From positions 1 to 64,000 of the forward strand of contig JBIQLW010000017.1 of NCBI GenBank assembly GCA_044463945.1: a DNA stretch of 64,000 nucleotides, given 5' to 3'. The position numbers and the translations under genes were made by a program. Below are positions 27,590-37,470 of this stretch, piece after piece. The notes beneath the pieces are model-generated. The model worked only from the letters and a program-made list of their open reading frames with translations. It was not told the origin of the DNA and ran no database searches. Source of the stretch: 62-47 sp044463945 (GTDB lineage: Bacteria > Pseudomonadota > Alphaproteobacteria > Rhizobiales > Xanthobacteraceae). The stretch's first letter is position 1. Each line of letters begins with the position of its first letter.

Positions 27590-28924
27590 ATGACCAACGA
27601 GACGACCATGACGAAGCCGGGCGGCATCAGCCGCCGCACGCTGATCAAGACCGCCGGCGCATTGAGCTCGGCGCTTGCCACCGGCACCCTTGCCGCGCCT
27701 GCGGTGTGGGGGCAAGGCAAGAAGACCATCCGTTTTCTCAACACTGAGACCTCGATCGACAGCATCCGCGCGCTGAAAGTCGCTTGCGCCGAATACGAAA
27801 AGCAGTTCGGCACCCAGATCGTCGTCGATTCGGTGCCGCTCGACGATGCCTTCACCAAGGTGACCACCTCACTGCGCGGGGGCCAACCCTACGACATCGC
27901 CACTTTCGCCTTCGTCGGCCACGTGCTGCTGCTGCAAGGCGAGGGGCAGTTGGTGCCGCTCACCGAACTGACCAGCAAGCACAAGTGGGGACCGAAGATC
28001 CTGTTCCCGGTCAAGGACGAGGTCTACTGGTATCCCTACGATTACAATCTGGCGTGGATCTACTACCGCAAGGACCTCTACGAGAAGCACGGTCTGAGCG
28101 CTCCCAAGAGCTACGCTGACATGCTCAAGAACGCGCAGACGCTGACCGCGGAGGGCCGCTTCGGTTCGCTGTTTCCGATCGGCAGCAACGGTGCGACTAA
28201 CTGGCTGGCGCCGGGCTTCATGTGGGCGGAAGGCGTCAAGCTGTTCGACGACAAGTGGAACGTCGCGCTCGACAGCGCCGAGATGGCTCCGCGCGTCACG
28301 CGCTACCTCGATTTCTTCGCCGAACTCTACAAGACGATGCCGTCCGGCGCGAGCCAGGCGAGCTTCGGCGAGGTGCTGAGCAACTTCTCCTCCGACAAGG
28401 TTGGCCACGCCGCCTATGCCGGTCGCATCATCGAGGCTCTGGAGCGCAATGCGCCGAAGCTCGCGACCCAGTACGGCATCACGCCCTACATGGACTCGAC
28501 CGGCAAGGCCAAGGCCGTCAACCACGGCTATGACGGCTGGGTGGTGCTGAAGACACCGAACTCCGACGAGTCGATGAAGTTCATGAAATGGTTCACCGAG
28601 AACCAGTACATCAACTTCCTGCACACCGCGCCGCTTCACTTCCAGCCGCCGCGCCTCGACGTCTATGACGATCCGCGTTGGCGCGCGCATCCGCTGATCG
28701 AGAAGCACAAGGATGCCGTGGAGGCCATGCGCGGTTTCATCACCGACAAGTCGATCATCCTCACCTCGATCGATACCGAAGGCCCGGCGCCCGACCTGCG
28801 CCCCGGCAAGGTGTTCGAAGGTTTTGTCATCCCGGAAATGCTTCAGAACAAGATCCTGAAGAACATGTCATCAGCGGAGTGCATCAAGACCGCCGCTGAC
28901 AAGATGCGCAAGCTGATCGCCTGA
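27590..28924 (+). CDS. extracellular sugar-binding protein with Tat signal
   Basis: The 444-residue protein starts with a twin-arginine signal (ISRRTLIKTAGALSSALATG, cleavage after about AVWGQ) and continues with a type II binding-protein fold (LNTETSIDSIRALKVACAEYEKQ). The ATG at 27590 follows GGGAGGAAGGCC; an ATG at 27563 is weaker. It delivers the substrate to the permease pair downstream. The Tat signal implies export in folded form. Confidence 0.9.
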   Translation: MTNETTMTKPGGISRRTLIKTAGALSSALATGTLAAPAVWGQGKKTIRFLNTETSIDSIRALKVACAEYEKQFGTQIVVDSVPLDDAFTKVTTSLRGGQPYDIATFAFVGHVLLLQGEGQLVPLTELTSKHKWGPKILFPVKDEVYWYPYDYNLAWIYYRKDLYEKHGLSAPKSYADMLKNAQTLTAEGRFGSLFPIGSNGATNWLAPGFMWAEGVKLFDDKWNVALDSAEMAPRVTRYLDFFAELYKTMPSGASQASFGEVLSNFSSDKVGHAAYAGRIIEALERNAPKLATQYGITPYMDSTGKAKAVNHGYDGWVVLKTPNSDESMKFMKWFTENQYINFLHTAPLHFQPPRLDVYDDPRWRAHPLIEKHKDAVEAMRGFITDKSIILTSIDTEGPAPDLRPGKVFEGFVIPEMLQNKILKNMSSAECIKTAADKMRKLIA

Positions 28925-28947
28925 TTGGCTGTCTCACTTGAAAATGA

Positions 28948-28971
28948 CCCGGCCGGATCGTTTCGGCCGGG
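28948..28971 (+). other. hairpin between binding-protein and permease genes
   Basis: CCCGGCCG and CGGCCGGG (28948-28955, 28964-28971) form a perfect 8-bp GC stem with an 8-nt loop in the only sizeable gap of the operon. No T-run follows. It probably reduces read-through into, or stabilises the message upstream of, the permease genes. Confidence 0.55.
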
Positions 28972-28992
28972 TTGCCATGCGAGGCGCCCGCC

Positions 28993-29853
28993 GTGAGTTC
29001 GAAAGCGACGATCTATGGTTTTCTGTTTGTCGGCCTGGCGGTGACGCTGGCGCTGATCGTCGCGCCTGCGGTGTATGCGGTCAGCCTCAGCTTCTATCAG
29101 ATGGATTCGTTCGTCGGCGCGCCGAAATGGGCCGGCTTCGCCAACTATGCGGCGGTGCTGCAAGCACCGGAGTTCTGGCGCGCGCTGGTGAACGGCGCGA
29201 TCTATGCGTTCGGCTCCATCGTCTTCCAGGTCGTCCTTGGCATTGCCTTCGCGTTGGTGCTCAACGAAGTCTTTCCCGGCCGCAACCTGGTCCGCGGGCT
29301 GTCGATCCTGCCGTATCTCCTGCCGACCGTGGTGGTGATCCTCACCTTTAAATGGATGGTGGACGGTGGCATCGGCATCGTCACCAAGGCGGTGGAGGCC
29401 ATGGGCCTGCCACCGATCAACTGGTTCGAAAGCCCCGGCGCGGCGATGGCCTCGACCATTCTCGTCAGTGTCTGGATGTGGACGCCGTTCGTAACGACTT
29501 GCTTCCTCGCCGCCTTGCAGACCGTGCCACAATCGCTCTATGAGGCCGCGCGGGTGGACGGCACCACGGCCGTACAGCGCTTCTTTCACATCACCTTGCC
29601 AATGTTGAAACCGATCCTGACGGTTGTCGTATTGCTGCGCGCGATCTGGATGTTCAACAAATTCGACGTCATCTGGCTATTGACGCGCGGCGGCCCCGTG
29701 GGCGCGACGGAGAACCTCGCGATCCTGTCCTACCGCCACGCCTTCAACCTGTTCGATATCGGTGGTGGCGCCGCCATCGCGACCATCTCGTTCGCACTGC
29801 TGTCGGTCGCGGTGCTGATCTATTTCCGGATATTCCCGCTGGAGGACGACTGA
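28993..29853 (+). CDS. sugar ABC transporter permease (MalF/UgpA type)
   Basis: The 286-residue integral membrane protein has a BPD_transp_1 domain with the EAA loop LYEAARVDGTTAVQRFFHITLP. The start is taken at a GTG at 28993 after GAGGCG; an earlier TTG is possible. It overlaps the next permease by one base. Confidence 0.9.
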   Translation: MSSKATIYGFLFVGLAVTLALIVAPAVYAVSLSFYQMDSFVGAPKWAGFANYAAVLQAPEFWRALVNGAIYAFGSIVFQVVLGIAFALVLNEVFPGRNLVRGLSILPYLLPTVVVILTFKWMVDGGIGIVTKAVEAMGLPPINWFESPGAAMASTILVSVWMWTPFVTTCFLAALQTVPQSLYEAARVDGTTAVQRFFHITLPMLKPILTVVVLLRAIWMFNKFDVIWLLTRGGPVGATENLAILSYRHAFNLFDIGGGAAIATISFALLSVAVLIYFRIFPLEDD

Positions 29854-30686
29854 TGGGTCGCGCCAAAACGCTGCCGCGCCGTCTCGGGCTCTCAGTCGCC
29901 GCGCTGGTAATCGCTGTTTATTCTGCGTTCCCGATCTACTGGATGGTGGTGTCGAGCCTGCGTGAGCCGACCGAATTGCTGACCAATATCTCGCTGATCC
30001 CTAGCGCGCTGTCGCTGGAATCCTATCGCAACCTGCTGGAACTCACCGATTATCCGCGGCATTTCCTCAATAGCGTCATCGTTGCCGTGGTCGCGGTGCT
30101 GGTCACGATGGTGTTTTCGGTGATGATCGCCTATGCGGTGACGCGCCAGCGCATTCGCGGCAAGAAGGTCATCGTCGGCGCGATGCTTTACGCCTATATG
30201 TTTCCGCCACTGCTGATCGCTATTCCGATCTTCACCATCTTTGCGCGGATGGGCTTGAGCGATACGCTGACCGGACTGATCGTGTCCCACCTGACGCTGA
30301 CGCTGCCGCTTGGCGTCTGGTTCCTGTGGGGCTTCTTCAAGAGTATGCCGTTCGAACTGGAAGAGGCGGCAATGGTCGATGGCTGCACTCGACTTGGCGC
30401 GTTCCTGCGCGTGGTGCTGCCGCTGGCGCTGCCGGGCCTCATCACGGTGGCGATCTTTTCCTTCCTGCTGTCGTGGACCGACTATACTTTCGCGCTGGTG
30501 ATGATCGGCAGTGACGCCAACAAGACGTTGCCAGTCGGCCTTGCCTCGATGGTCGGCTCGTTCGACCTGCGCTGGGGCGAGATCATGGCCGGCTCGACGC
30601 TGATCGCGCTGCCGCTGTTCGCCGCCTTCGCGCTGATGACGCAGTATTTCATTCAGGGCCTTGGTGCCGGCGCGGTGAAAGGCTGA
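29853..30686 (+). CDS. sugar ABC transporter permease (MalG/UgpE type)
   Basis: The 277-residue protein has the MalG-type start with a first helix, the loop WMVVSSLREPTELLTNISL and the EAA motif ELEEAAMVDGCTRLGAFLRV. It forms the channel with the preceding permease. Confidence 0.92.
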   Translation: MGRAKTLPRRLGLSVAALVIAVYSAFPIYWMVVSSLREPTELLTNISLIPSALSLESYRNLLELTDYPRHFLNSVIVAVVAVLVTMVFSVMIAYAVTRQRIRGKKVIVGAMLYAYMFPPLLIAIPIFTIFARMGLSDTLTGLIVSHLTLTLPLGVWFLWGFFKSMPFELEEAAMVDGCTRLGAFLRVVLPLALPGLITVAIFSFLLSWTDYTFALVMIGSDANKTLPVGLASMVGSFDLRWGEIMAGSTLIALPLFAAFALMTQYFIQGLGAGAVKG

Positions 30687-30696
30687 GGGGTACGAC

Positions 30697-31473
30697 ATGG
30701 ACCTGGGGATTGCAGGCAAGACCGCATTGGTGACCGGCGCGGCGCGCGGCATCGGCAAGGCCGAAGCGGCGGCCCTCGCTGCCGAAGGCGTGGCGGTGGC
30801 AATCAACGATATCGACGCGGCTGCGGCGGAAGCAACGGTGGTGGAACTGCGCGCGAGCGGCGCGACCGCCATCGCCTGTATCGGCGACGTCTCCGACGAA
30901 GCCGGTGCTCAGCGCGTAGTGCGCGAAGCCGCGCAGGGTCTGGGCGGGCTCAACATCCTGGTCAACAACGCGGGCGCCGGCGGCAAGCATCTCGGCCGTC
31001 ACGCCGCCGATATGTCGGTTTCAGACTGGGACATCATCCTCAACACCCATCTGCGCAGCACTTTCCTGTGTAGCAAGTTCGTGGTGCCGTTTCTGCGCCA
31101 GTCCGGATACGGCCGTATCGTCAATACGTCGTCGATGAACGTCACGGGCGGCGGACGACCCGGCGTGACGAATTACTCTGCGGCCAAGGCGGGCATCATC
31201 GGCTTCACCCGCACCATGGCCAAGGAGGTCGGTGGAGACGGCATCACCGTCAACGCCATCGCGCCGGGCTACGTGGAGACCGAATTGATCGTCGGCTTCT
31301 CCGACGCCAAGCGCGCGGTGATCGCCGGGCAGAATCCGCTGAAACGCTTCTGCCAGCCGGGCGAAGTCGGTGCGCTGATCGCCTATCTATGCTCGGTGCA
31401 GGCATCTTTCATCAACGGCGCGCTGATCTGCATGGACGGCGGCCGCCGTGATTTTGTCTGGGGTGATACATGA
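30697..31473 (+). CDS. short-chain dehydrogenase/reductase
   Basis: The 258-residue SDR has the cofactor loop VTGAARGIGKAEAAALAAEG, NNAGAGG, and catalytic Ser/Tyr/Lys in NTSSMNVTGGG...YSAAKAG. The C-terminus is the usual INGALICMDGG. It overlaps the next dehydrogenase gene by 4 bases and presumably oxidises a sugar or polyol imported by the adjacent transporter. Confidence 0.9.
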   Translation: MDLGIAGKTALVTGAARGIGKAEAAALAAEGVAVAINDIDAAAAEATVVELRASGATAIACIGDVSDEAGAQRVVREAAQGLGGLNILVNNAGAGGKHLGRHAADMSVSDWDIILNTHLRSTFLCSKFVVPFLRQSGYGRIVNTSSMNVTGGGRPGVTNYSAAKAGIIGFTRTMAKEVGGDGITVNAIAPGYVETELIVGFSDAKRAVIAGQNPLKRFCQPGEVGALIAYLCSVQASFINGALICMDGGRRDFVWGDT

Positions 31474-32549
31474 CGTTGCGCGTTTTCGGCGGCCCGCACC
31501 GCTACGTACAGGGGCCCGGCGCATTGACCGAACTGGCTGCGCTGGTCGCGCTTTATGGCCGGCGCCCGTTCATCATCGTCGATGCGGCGGTGATGGACAT
31601 GATCCGTTCGCGACTCGAGCCGGTGCTGAAAGGCGAGATTGCGGCGGTGACGTTCGCTACATTCAGTGGCGAGTGCACGGCGGAAAAGATCGACGACATG
31701 GCGCGGCAGGCGGAGGCTGCGCAGAGTGACGTTATCGTCGGCGTCGGCGGTGGCAAGACGATCGACAACGCCAAGGGCGTGCGCATCGTGCGCGGTGGCG
31801 CGCTGCTGATCGTACCGACGGTTGCCTCCAACGATGCGCCCACCAGTCGTCTGGTGGTGCTCTATCGCGACGACCATTCGCTCAGCGAAGTGCGGCTGAT
31901 GGCGACCAATCCCGATGCCGTGGTGGTCGATACTGCTTTGATCGCAAGCGCGCCGCGCCGCTTCTTTGTCGCCGGCGTCGGCGACGCCTTGAGCAAGAAA
32001 TTCGAAGCAGAGCAGTGCGCGCGGGCGGGTGGTTTGAACTTCTACAAGGCGCGCCCGACATCACTGGCGCTGATGATTGCCGATCAATGTTATCGCACCG
32101 TGCGGGAAAACGCCGTCGCAGCGCTTCAGGCGGTGGCCGCGAAGATATCGAACGAAGCGTTCGAGCGCGTCGTCGAGGCCACGATCCTGTCGAGTGGGCT
32201 CGGATTCGAGAGCGGCGGCCTGTCCATCTCCCACGCGCTGACCCGCGGCTTCTCTGCCATCCCGGCCCTGAGCAGCGCATTGCACGGTGAGCAGGTGGCT
32301 TTCGGATTGTTGGCGCAACTGTGCCTCGAAGGCCGTTCCGACGAATTCCTGGCCGACATGAAGAAATTTTACCGCGAGGTCGGCCTGCCGGTATCGTTGG
32401 CCGATCTTGGTCTGCGCGACGGTGTGACGGCGGCGATCGAAACCATCGCGGTACGTACACTGGCGGATGCGCCTTACGTCCAGAATTTCCAGTCGGAAGT
32501 GACCCAAACCAACCTGGCTGCCGCGCTGGCGCGCGCCCACGCGGCGTAA
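31470..32549 (+). CDS. iron-containing alcohol dehydrogenase, glycerol-dehydrogenase-like
   Basis: The 359-residue protein has the GldA-type fold: NAD loop GVGGGKTIDNAKGV, VPTVASNDAPTSRLVV, and metal ligands in GVGDALSKKFEAE, ISHALTRGFSA and ALHGEQVAFGLLAQL. It begins with a start overlapping the SDR stop codon. Family members oxidise glycerol or other small polyols with NAD. It closes the LacI cluster. Confidence 0.88.
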   Translation: MTLRVFGGPHRYVQGPGALTELAALVALYGRRPFIIVDAAVMDMIRSRLEPVLKGEIAAVTFATFSGECTAEKIDDMARQAEAAQSDVIVGVGGGKTIDNAKGVRIVRGGALLIVPTVASNDAPTSRLVVLYRDDHSLSEVRLMATNPDAVVVDTALIASAPRRFFVAGVGDALSKKFEAEQCARAGGLNFYKARPTSLALMIADQCYRTVRENAVAALQAVAAKISNEAFERVVEATILSSGLGFESGGLSISHALTRGFSAIPALSSALHGEQVAFGLLAQLCLEGRSDEFLADMKKFYREVGLPVSLADLGLRDGVTAAIETIAVRTLADAPYVQNFQSEVTQTNLAAALARAHAA

Positions 32550-32675
32550 CACCCCGTCGCTGCCGCGGAATAATGAGCCATATAATTCCAGGACGTGACA
32601 GGACTCCGGGTTACAGGTAACTCCCGGCAGGCATCTGGTGCGGCAGCACCAATCGCATATGATCGATGCGAGCTT

Positions 32676-33341
32676 TCAAGTGCCTTGCACCGCATGTGCA
32701 AATCCGTTGAGCGTCGCCCGGGTCAGCTTCCGGCCAATTTCGGGGTCATTACCACTACGGTACCATAGCAGCATGTTGCCGTCGTGTACGGCCTCAAGGT
32801 ACAGCACGATATCCTTGGTGTTCTGCTGCGTAGTGAACTCGCCTGTTGATTTTCCAGCATCGATAATGGTTTCAAGGAAGCCGCCGAGTTTGCGGTAGAT
32901 CCGAAACATGAGAGATTTCACCTTCGATTTCGCCCGTGAAACTTCAACCGACACGAGGATCATCACTGCGAGATCTTCAGGGTGTTTTGCCGCCCATTGG
33001 GTCTGGTGCTTCACGAAGGATGCAAGCTGCTGCGATGGAGAACCGCCGCGATGTCGCACGCCTTCGATCGTGGCATCGATCGAGCGCGTTTCGATGGTTT
33101 CTAGGACTTTCAAGAGCAAGTGTTCCTTGCTCTTGAAATGATAGTAGACGGCGCCTTTGGTGAAGCCCGCGACTGTCGCGACTTCCTCAAGTGTGCTGTT
33201 CCAGTATCCTTTGGTTGCGAATACCCGAGCGGCTGCGTCGAGGATCCGCGCGAGACTTTGATCGCGTTTCGACATGACCTTGTCAGGGACTGCCTTTCCG
33301 GCCGCCTTCCGCGCGACCGACCTCTTTGCCCGAGATGCCAT
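32676..33341 (-). CDS. TetR-family transcriptional regulator
   Basis: The protein has a TetR DNA-binding domain, RILDAAARVFATKGYWNSTL and EEVATVAGFTKGAVYYHFKS, followed by an all-helical ligand domain. The start at 33341 (MASRAKRSV, after GAAGG) gives 221 residues. An ATG at 33275 gives 199, and one at 33401 gives 241. The N-terminal 20-odd residues overlap, in another frame, the tail of a decayed acyl-CoA dehydrogenase. That upstream gene was probably its operon partner or target. Confidence 0.88.
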   Translation of the reverse strand: MASRAKRSVARKAAGKAVPDKVMSKRDQSLARILDAAARVFATKGYWNSTLEEVATVAGFTKGAVYYHFKSKEHLLLKVLETIETRSIDATIEGVRHRGGSPSQQLASFVKHQTQWAAKHPEDLAVMILVSVEVSRAKSKVKSLMFRIYRKLGGFLETIIDAGKSTGEFTTQQNTKDIVLYLEAVHDGNMLLWYRSGNDPEIGRKLTRATLNGFAHAVQGT

Positions 33342-34035
33342 AGTGCCTTCGACTGCGCTCATATTCATTGGCAAGACGCCATTTTTCCTTGTGGTTGACA
33401 TAGGTTTCCTTCGCAATCAACAGGCGCTGAATCTGGTTGGTGCCCTTACAGACCTGCGTCACCTTCGCATCACGCGCTATACCCTCGATAGGATAATCCT
33501 TGAGATAGCCTTAGCCACCATGCAATTGTACGAATTGATAGAAACCGCCATCGCGGCGTTGCTGCAGGTGCCTTGGCCCGCGATACATAGCGACAGGCGC
33601 CCAGATACTTCCGCAAGCAGTAATCCGTTGCCCGATACGGCGTCGAACGGGAGCTTCGACTTTCAGTGTTATGTCCCCGATCATGATCCGTACCGCTTAA
33701 AGCCGCGAAATCGTCTGATCGAGCTGACACTACTTCTTGGCCTCCTCAATGCTTCGTCGAGTGCAGCCGTTATCGTCTCACTTGGTTGTGGTCCATGCGC
33801 CTATCAGAGTGATCCGCCTTGCAGGCCAGTCAGGCCCCATGCGCCACGCATTTCCCCTTGCAGACAGGGGGATGGCACCAGCACCTGCGGGGTATTGGAG
33901 CCGTACTGTGCATTTCCTTCAAGAACTCATCCACTGGTAATCATGAGGGATACGGCGGCGGAGATGCGGGCCAATAGCTTTGTTACGATTACCTGCGCGA
34001 ATCTGCGTCGCATCGAGCCCGGCGGAACTTAAGTG
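33283..34035 (-). pseudogene. decayed acyl-CoA dehydrogenase
   Basis: Read leftward, the tail spells GYLKDYPIEGIARDAKVTQV and CKGTNQIQRLLIAKE, a classic acyl-CoA dehydrogenase C-terminus. It is preceded by QLHGG and an in-frame TAA at 33511-33513, where the family has Tyr or Phe. Further upstream, in other frames, LARISAAVSLMITS (about 33933-33975) and EMRGAWGLTG (about 33826-33857) match the family N-terminal region. Roughly 380 bases of the middle are missing, and frameshifts and stops are present. The tail stops at 33283, inside the TetR reading region. Upper boundary is approximate. Confidence 0.8.
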
Positions 34036-34546
34036 CCTCGACGTTGCGGTCGTGTGAGTTATCGGGTGCCGACGTAATGGATGTCCGGCCAAAAATGCGG
34101 ACAGCCGACGCGGCTTCGCACTCGTCCAAATTTGTCGCGGTCCGACTTCAAAGACCTCTTGCATCGCCCGATTTCCGCCTGTACGGTCTCTCGAATAAAA
34201 AACCGGCTGGATAGTATTCTTCAGATTTGAGGGCGGATGCAGAGGAGTGAAACAGTAAATGTCCAGCCGCTTTTAGGGAGACCGGGTAAGCGAGCATCGC
34301 ATCGGCTACCCATTGCGACGTGGGTCCGCACGTACCGGATCTTCCAAACCGGTTGCTTTCGCTGCTTATGCCCATTTGGTCGTGCGGCATGGCGGCTGCC
34401 CGCATTCCCGCGCAAACGGCGACCCCCTGTGTGCCACCCAACAACGTCAACGCGTCAAAGGTTCGAGCGAACCTGTACATTCGGAACGGCCGCGCTCACC
34501 GCCGCTCCGCCTTCGTCGTATGCGATTGAAAATTCGGGAGTTGTAA
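34036..34546. other. intergenic or decayed region without recognisable gene
   Basis: About 510 bases separate the decayed dehydrogenase from the hydrolase gene. The leftward frame near 34148-34480 contains FDALTLLGGTQGVAVCAGMR, which faintly recalls a thiolase C-terminus, but too little is conserved to call it. The region looks like continuing gene decay. Confidence 0.4.
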
Positions 34547-35578
34547 ATGAGCCGACTTGATCTCGATGACCTGGTGAAGCAGGTCACGAGTTATATCCTG
34601 GCACATCCCTATGAGCGCGATGTCTGGGAAAAGGCACCCGCGATTACCGGAATCCTGCGTTGGAACGATGCCAGGGCGATTGCCGGCGCCAAGGCATGGG
34701 TTGATCGCGCCGTCGATGTACAATCGAGTCGCGGCTATCTGAGCTACGACGAACGCATCGAACTGGCGAAGGGGCATGTCGAAGTTTTTTCGCCGACCGC
34801 GGCGCTGTCGTCGGCTCTGGGGTACTGTGTGCTCGCATTCTATGAACGCCAGAAAGAAGAACGGCTGCTTGAAGCTGCGCATCTTCAGGCCAAGGCGTTG
34901 CTCGGTGCGCCGCGCACCCGCGGCGGTGGCTTTTGGGTCCGCGACGAGGGTCCGGAGTTGTGGATCGATTTCATCTATTTGATGTGTCCGTTTCTCGCCC
35001 GCCTCGGGCGTTTGAACGGAGATGCCACGCTGATCGACGAAGCCCTGAGACAGGTCGATGTCTATGTGCATCATCTTGTCGACAAGGATGAGAATCTCGC
35101 GCGGCACGCGTGGCGCGAGGTCCCCAACAGCTTCCTGCAATCGACATTCTGGTGCCGCGGCAACGGCTGGCTGACCTGCTGCCTGGTCGATCTCCTCGCG
35201 GAAATCGGCGATCATCCCCGCGCCGAGCCGCTGCGTGAACTGGGGCGACGCGTGTTTTCCGCCATCGCATCGCATCAGGATCGCAGCGGATTCTTCCACA
35301 ATATTCTCGATGATATCCATGCCAAGTTCGAGGCGTCTGGCACGCTGATGTTTGCCTACAGCGCAGCACGCGCGGTGAACATGGGCTGGCTCGACAAGAG
35401 CTACATGGATAAGGCCGAGCGCGCATTCCGCATCGTTGCCGGATCGGTGGAGCCCGATGGCGCGGTGCCCGGCGTGCAGGTGCCTCCCGGCGGCCCCGGC
35501 GTTCCATTTGCAACTGCGTTGTACGGGCAGGGGTTCTTCCTGCAAGCGGCGGCTGAACTCAAGGAACGGCTCGCTTGA
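34547..35578 (+). CDS. GH88/GH105-like unsaturated glycuronyl hydrolase
   Basis: The 343-residue protein has the alpha/alpha-barrel repeats of the GH88/GH105 family, with WNDARAIAGAKAWVDRAV, GFWVRDEGPELWIDFIYLMC and PFLARLG (about residues 127-155), and QSTFWCRGNGWLTCCLVDLL (about 198-217). Known relatives remove 4,5-unsaturated uronic acids from pectin or glycosaminoglycan fragments. No signal peptide is seen, so it acts on imported material. The next genes are a Liv-type importer, an odd partner for a sugar hydrolase. Family placement is by motif recall. Confidence 0.7.
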   Translation: MSRLDLDDLVKQVTSYILAHPYERDVWEKAPAITGILRWNDARAIAGAKAWVDRAVDVQSSRGYLSYDERIELAKGHVEVFSPTAALSSALGYCVLAFYERQKEERLLEAAHLQAKALLGAPRTRGGGFWVRDEGPELWIDFIYLMCPFLARLGRLNGDATLIDEALRQVDVYVHHLVDKDENLARHAWREVPNSFLQSTFWCRGNGWLTCCLVDLLAEIGDHPRAEPLRELGRRVFSAIASHQDRSGFFHNILDDIHAKFEASGTLMFAYSAARAVNMGWLDKSYMDKAERAFRIVAGSVEPDGAVPGVQVPPGGPGVPFATALYGQGFFLQAAAELKERLA

Positions 35579-35626
35579 GCTGCCGGCGCGGCAATTCTCG
35601 CAGCATCACAACGGACGGATAACGAA

Positions 35627-36478
35627 GTGTATTTGGAAATCTTCGCTAACGGCCTGTTTCTCGGCGCCATTTACGCATTGTTTGCGGTGCCAATGAGCGT
35701 CATCTGGGTGACGACGGACGTCATCGACGTGTCCATCGGCGCTTATGCCGTCGTCGCCGGTGTTGTTGCCGCCGCATTCGGCCTGCCATACGGGGGGCTG
35801 CTTGGTGTCACGGCCGCGATGATGCTTGGTGTGGTGACGGGAACGATCTTCCTCGGCTTTCATGCGTTGCGTCTCATGAAAGATGCGATGCCGATCGTTC
35901 TTGCGACCTTCGCATTCCTGCTGTTGATCGAATCCGCCGTCCTCGTTGTCGTCGGCACCGACAATCAGTTCGTGGACCGGATTCCGGGCATCCTGCTGCT
36001 CGGCGATTCAGCCATCGGCTTCCAGGGCCTGTTCAACCTCGCGCTCAGCGTGGCGTTGATGCTGGCGCTGGCGGCGACGCTGAAATGGTCGCCGGCCGGC
36101 CTGCGGATGAAGGCTTGTGCGATCTCCGCCAAGAACGCATCGCTGGCGGGGATCGCGGTCAAGCGCACGCAGTTTCTCACCTTCGTGCTGTGTGCGGGTA
36201 TCGCCGGGATCGGCGGCGTGCTCGCGTCGATGTCGATCGGCATGACCTATGCCAGCGCCTTCACGTTCACCACCATCGCATTCAGCAGCGCCGTCGTGCT
36301 CGGCCGTCGCGGCCCGTTTCCGGCGTTTCTGGGTGGCCTGCTGATCGGGCTTGCGGAGTCGTTCAGTCAGATCTTTTTGCCGAACGGCTGGGCGCCCGCG
36401 GTGCCGGCGGTTCTCATCATCGTGATCCTCGCCTCCGGCCGCCTGCCGTCGGCCGCGTTCTCGGGAGCTCGGCCATGA
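35627..36478 (+). CDS. livH: Liv-type ABC permease, LivH family
   Basis: The 283-residue membrane protein has the pattern TTDVIDVSIGAYAVVAGVVA, a variant of the LivH NVAHG motif, and the C-terminal FSSAVVLGRRGPFPAFLGGL loop. It starts at a GTG and overlaps the next permease by ATGA. This is the second Liv set in the window. Confidence 0.85.
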   Translation: MYLEIFANGLFLGAIYALFAVPMSVIWVTTDVIDVSIGAYAVVAGVVAAAFGLPYGGLLGVTAAMMLGVVTGTIFLGFHALRLMKDAMPIVLATFAFLLLIESAVLVVVGTDNQFVDRIPGILLLGDSAIGFQGLFNLALSVALMLALAATLKWSPAGLRMKACAISAKNASLAGIAVKRTQFLTFVLCAGIAGIGGVLASMSIGMTYASAFTFTTIAFSSAVVLGRRGPFPAFLGGLLIGLAESFSQIFLPNGWAPAVPAVLIIVILASGRLPSAAFSGARP

Positions 36479-37470
36479 ACGGCTCCTCCAAATGGCTGGG
36501 CAGCGTCGGCGTCCTTGTTGTCGCCATCGCATGTGTGACGCTGCTCGGCGGGTTTCGCCCTTCGGTCTATTCGACCTCCACCACGATCGGCATCTTTGTC
36601 CTGCTGGCGCTGCCGCTTGGGCTGCTTTATGGGCAGGGCGGAGCGGTGTCGCTGGCGCAGGGCGCATTCGCGGCCATCGGCGCCTATACAACCGCGATCA
36701 TGACCACGCGATACGGCGCGTCGCCGACGGCGTCGCTCATCCCGGCGGTCGCGATGCCGGCGCTGTTGGCGTTCATCATTGCCAAACCCATCTTGCGCTT
36801 GCCGGAGCTGTCGCTGGCGCTGGTGACGCTCTCCATCGGCACCGTAGTCGAGGTCGCGCTACAGCGGGGCGGCGATTTCACCGGCAGTTTCAACGGTATC
36901 ACCGGAATCCCGGCGCTGCCGTTCGTCGGGACGTCCCGTATCCGCGCCCACTTCGTCATCTGGACGGTCGTGGTGCTTCTCGTCATCGCCTATGTGAATT
37001 TCATGGCGAGCCTGCGCGGACGGGCGTTGAACGCAATCCGCACCGATCATCTTCTCGCCGAAGCCATGGGCGTGAACGTCGCGCTGGACCTCTCACTGCT
37101 GTTCGCGATCACAGCCGGCATGGCCGGCCTCGGCGGCTGGTTCTACGCTCACACGCTGGGTTACGTCGCTCCGGATTCGCTGTCGATTGCGTTGTCGGCC
37201 AACGTGCTGTTCATGGTGGTGCTCGGGGGGCGCAAGTCCGTGCTCGGTCCGATCATCGGCGCGGCGATCTTCACGCTTGCCAGCGATTTCCTGCCGGGCA
37301 CCGAGAGCCAGGGTATCTTCTTCGGCGGAATCCTCATTCTCGTCCTGCTGTTCTCCCCGGACGGCCTGATGACGCTGGTTCCGCGAAACTGGTCGCAACG
37401 ACGAACGCCGCCGCCGGCGGTATCGGCGAACGTGAAGCCTGCCGTGCAGTCATCGGGGGCGGCGCGATGA
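36475..37470 (+). CDS. livM: Liv-type ABC permease, LivM family
   Basis: The 331-residue protein has GQGGAVSLAQGAFAAIGAYT, the LivM signature, and the late block SANVLFMVVLGGRKSVLGPI. The ATG at 36475 overlaps the livH stop codon, and its own stop overlaps the livG start as ATGA. Confidence 0.9.
   Translation: MNGSSKWLGSVGVLVVAIACVTLLGGFRPSVYSTSTTIGIFVLLALPLGLLYGQGGAVSLAQGAFAAIGAYTTAIMTTRYGASPTASLIPAVAMPALLAFIIAKPILRLPELSLALVTLSIGTVVEVALQRGGDFTGSFNGITGIPALPFVGTSRIRAHFVIWTVVVLLVIAYVNFMASLRGRALNAIRTDHLLAEAMGVNVALDLSLLFAITAGMAGLGGWFYAHTLGYVAPDSLSIALSANVLFMVVLGGRKSVLGPIIGAAIFTLASDFLPGTESQGIFFGGILILVLLFSPDGLMTLVPRNWSQRRTPPPAVSANVKPAVQSSGAAR

Noticed and set aside
28948..28971. Operon-ending terminator inside the sugar transporter operon
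   Set aside because: The stem is strong but has no T-run, and the permeases it would cut off belong to the same transporter.
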